From contig CAJJDN010000173.1 in assembly GCA_905182985.1 (NCBI GenBank), positions 27,355-91,354 of the forward strand: DNA of 64,000 nucleotides, in the 5' to 3' direction. The notes under the pieces were generated by a model, which was not told where the DNA came from, did not search any database, and saw nothing but the letters and a program-made list of their open reading frames with translations. This document shows positions 63,378-64,000 of the stretch, piece after piece. Position 1 is the first letter of the stretch, and each line of letters opens with the position of its first letter. This DNA comes from Paramecium sonneborni. Taxonomy: Eukaryota > Ciliophora > Oligohymenophorea > Peniculida > Parameciidae. The position numbers and the translations under genes are program-made.

Positions 63378-63620
63378 ATGTCTTTGACAACAGATCTATT
63401 CTCTAGAAGCATCATCTCAATAACTATTCCAATAGATAATCTTAAATTCGTGTATTCTGTACCTTAAGTTGTGGATTCTGATCTATTGATCTATTAACTA
63501 GCATACTAGAACAAGGGACCAAATTAGAAAATTAAATGAGTAGCACATAATGAAGGAACAATTTATTTACAAGGATATGAAGGAGTTAAAGATTTATTTA
63601 TCTTCTTTTAGTTGATTTTT
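63378..63620 (+). pseudogene. short ORF interrupted by an in-frame TGA
   Basis: ATG 63378 opens 53 codons, MSLTTDLFSRSIISITIPID to NKGPNQKIK, then TGA at 63537-63539. The same frame continues VAHNEGTIYLQGYEGVKDLF with equally protein-like content. No GT...AG pair can remove the TGA. It is either a gene fragment with a nonsense change, a short gene that really ends there, or a readthrough site. The family is not recognised. Confidence 0.35.
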
Positions 63621-64000
63621 CTTTTTCTTTATTAACTTAACAAAACATTGATTGTATAATTAAATTTAATTTTTTATAAATTTAAGGCCCAAACAAAAAA
63701 TTGTAACTATAAATTAAGAGATAGTTATTTAATTTTGTTCAATTTCATCATGTAATTTAAGCACATGAAGAAAAATATTACAACATAATTACAAATTGCT
63801 GATTAAATATTTGATTTTTTTGATCGTGATCAAAAACAGACAAATATTTTAGTTCATTATTTTTTTTGGAATCATCGGATCTCCAAAAATGATTTGCTGT
63901 CTATTTGATACTTTAAAATAATATGAAATTAAAATCTAAACGTAGACAGGTAAACTCATATTCTGGTTTTGTAAAATAATTACTCAATTTTGAAAAAGTA
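63621..64000. other. AT-rich end of window
   Basis: No confident gene. A plus frame remains open to about 63904 without start or motif, and the last 100 bases show nothing recognisable. Confidence 0.4.

Overview
The window looks like macronuclear DNA of a Paramecium-type ciliate. It is very AT-rich and gene-dense. Genes read open only if TAA and TAG are translated as glutamine and TGA is the sole stop. Frames are joined by tiny GT...AG introns, mostly 20-31 nt and usually GTA...TAG. Intergenic gaps are often under 100 bp. There is also a giant cysteine-rich surface-antigen gene. Short open frames under the standard code are mostly shadows or exon fragments, so gene models here were built by reading both strands with the ciliate code and placing introns by frame continuity.

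Layout. 1-1864: TPR co-chaperone-like protein (partial, minus) and ribosomal proteins eL21 and eS26 (minus). 1979-4375: hybrid sensor histidine kinase (minus). 4704-7829: an unrecognised 853-aa protein with Cys pairs and a 131-aa one-TM protein (plus). 7903-10720: small unrecognised basic proteins (minus), one of them in two copies because a 1209-bp block is repeated exactly around a single N. 11874-15193: a PDI-like protein without a CxxC and an AGC-type kinase (plus). 15235-27128: two secretory/membrane genes (minus), the second about 9.6 kb with Cys-rich, beta-helix-like and C-terminal multi-TM regions. 27725-28845: a cystatin and a minimal heat-shock transcription factor. 28920-29925: a helical protein (plus). 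29940-33048: a decayed calcium-dependent protein kinase whose 5' half is repeated around a second single N; the two copies differ by one 29-bp TA-bounded insertion that looks like an internal eliminated sequence (IES). 33023-39972: a basic protein, a coiled-coil protein, a frameshifted NC/LRAT-like ORF, a possible decayed cystatin relative, and a 991-aa coiled-coil protein. 40.5-45 kb: a run of broken coding stretches including TPR remnants. 46131-53636: a large TPR/IQ-motif protein (minus). 53744-59617: a 1957-aa surface antigen with a GPI-type tail (plus). 60873-63360: an MGGC lipid-anchor-type protein (minus), a small HTH-like protein and an unrecognised 353-aa protein (plus).

The secretory genes (PDI-like, cystatin, 724-aa secreted protein, giant membrane protein, surface antigen) suggest a cell-surface emphasis. 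The kinase, HSF and histidine kinase are signalling genes. I see no operons, tRNAs, rRNAs, CRISPR arrays or bacterial signals, and no clearly new multi-gene system. The most informative signal is the internal duplication that exposes a probable retained IES. Boundaries of the largest genes (27 kb and 46 kb ends) are approximate.
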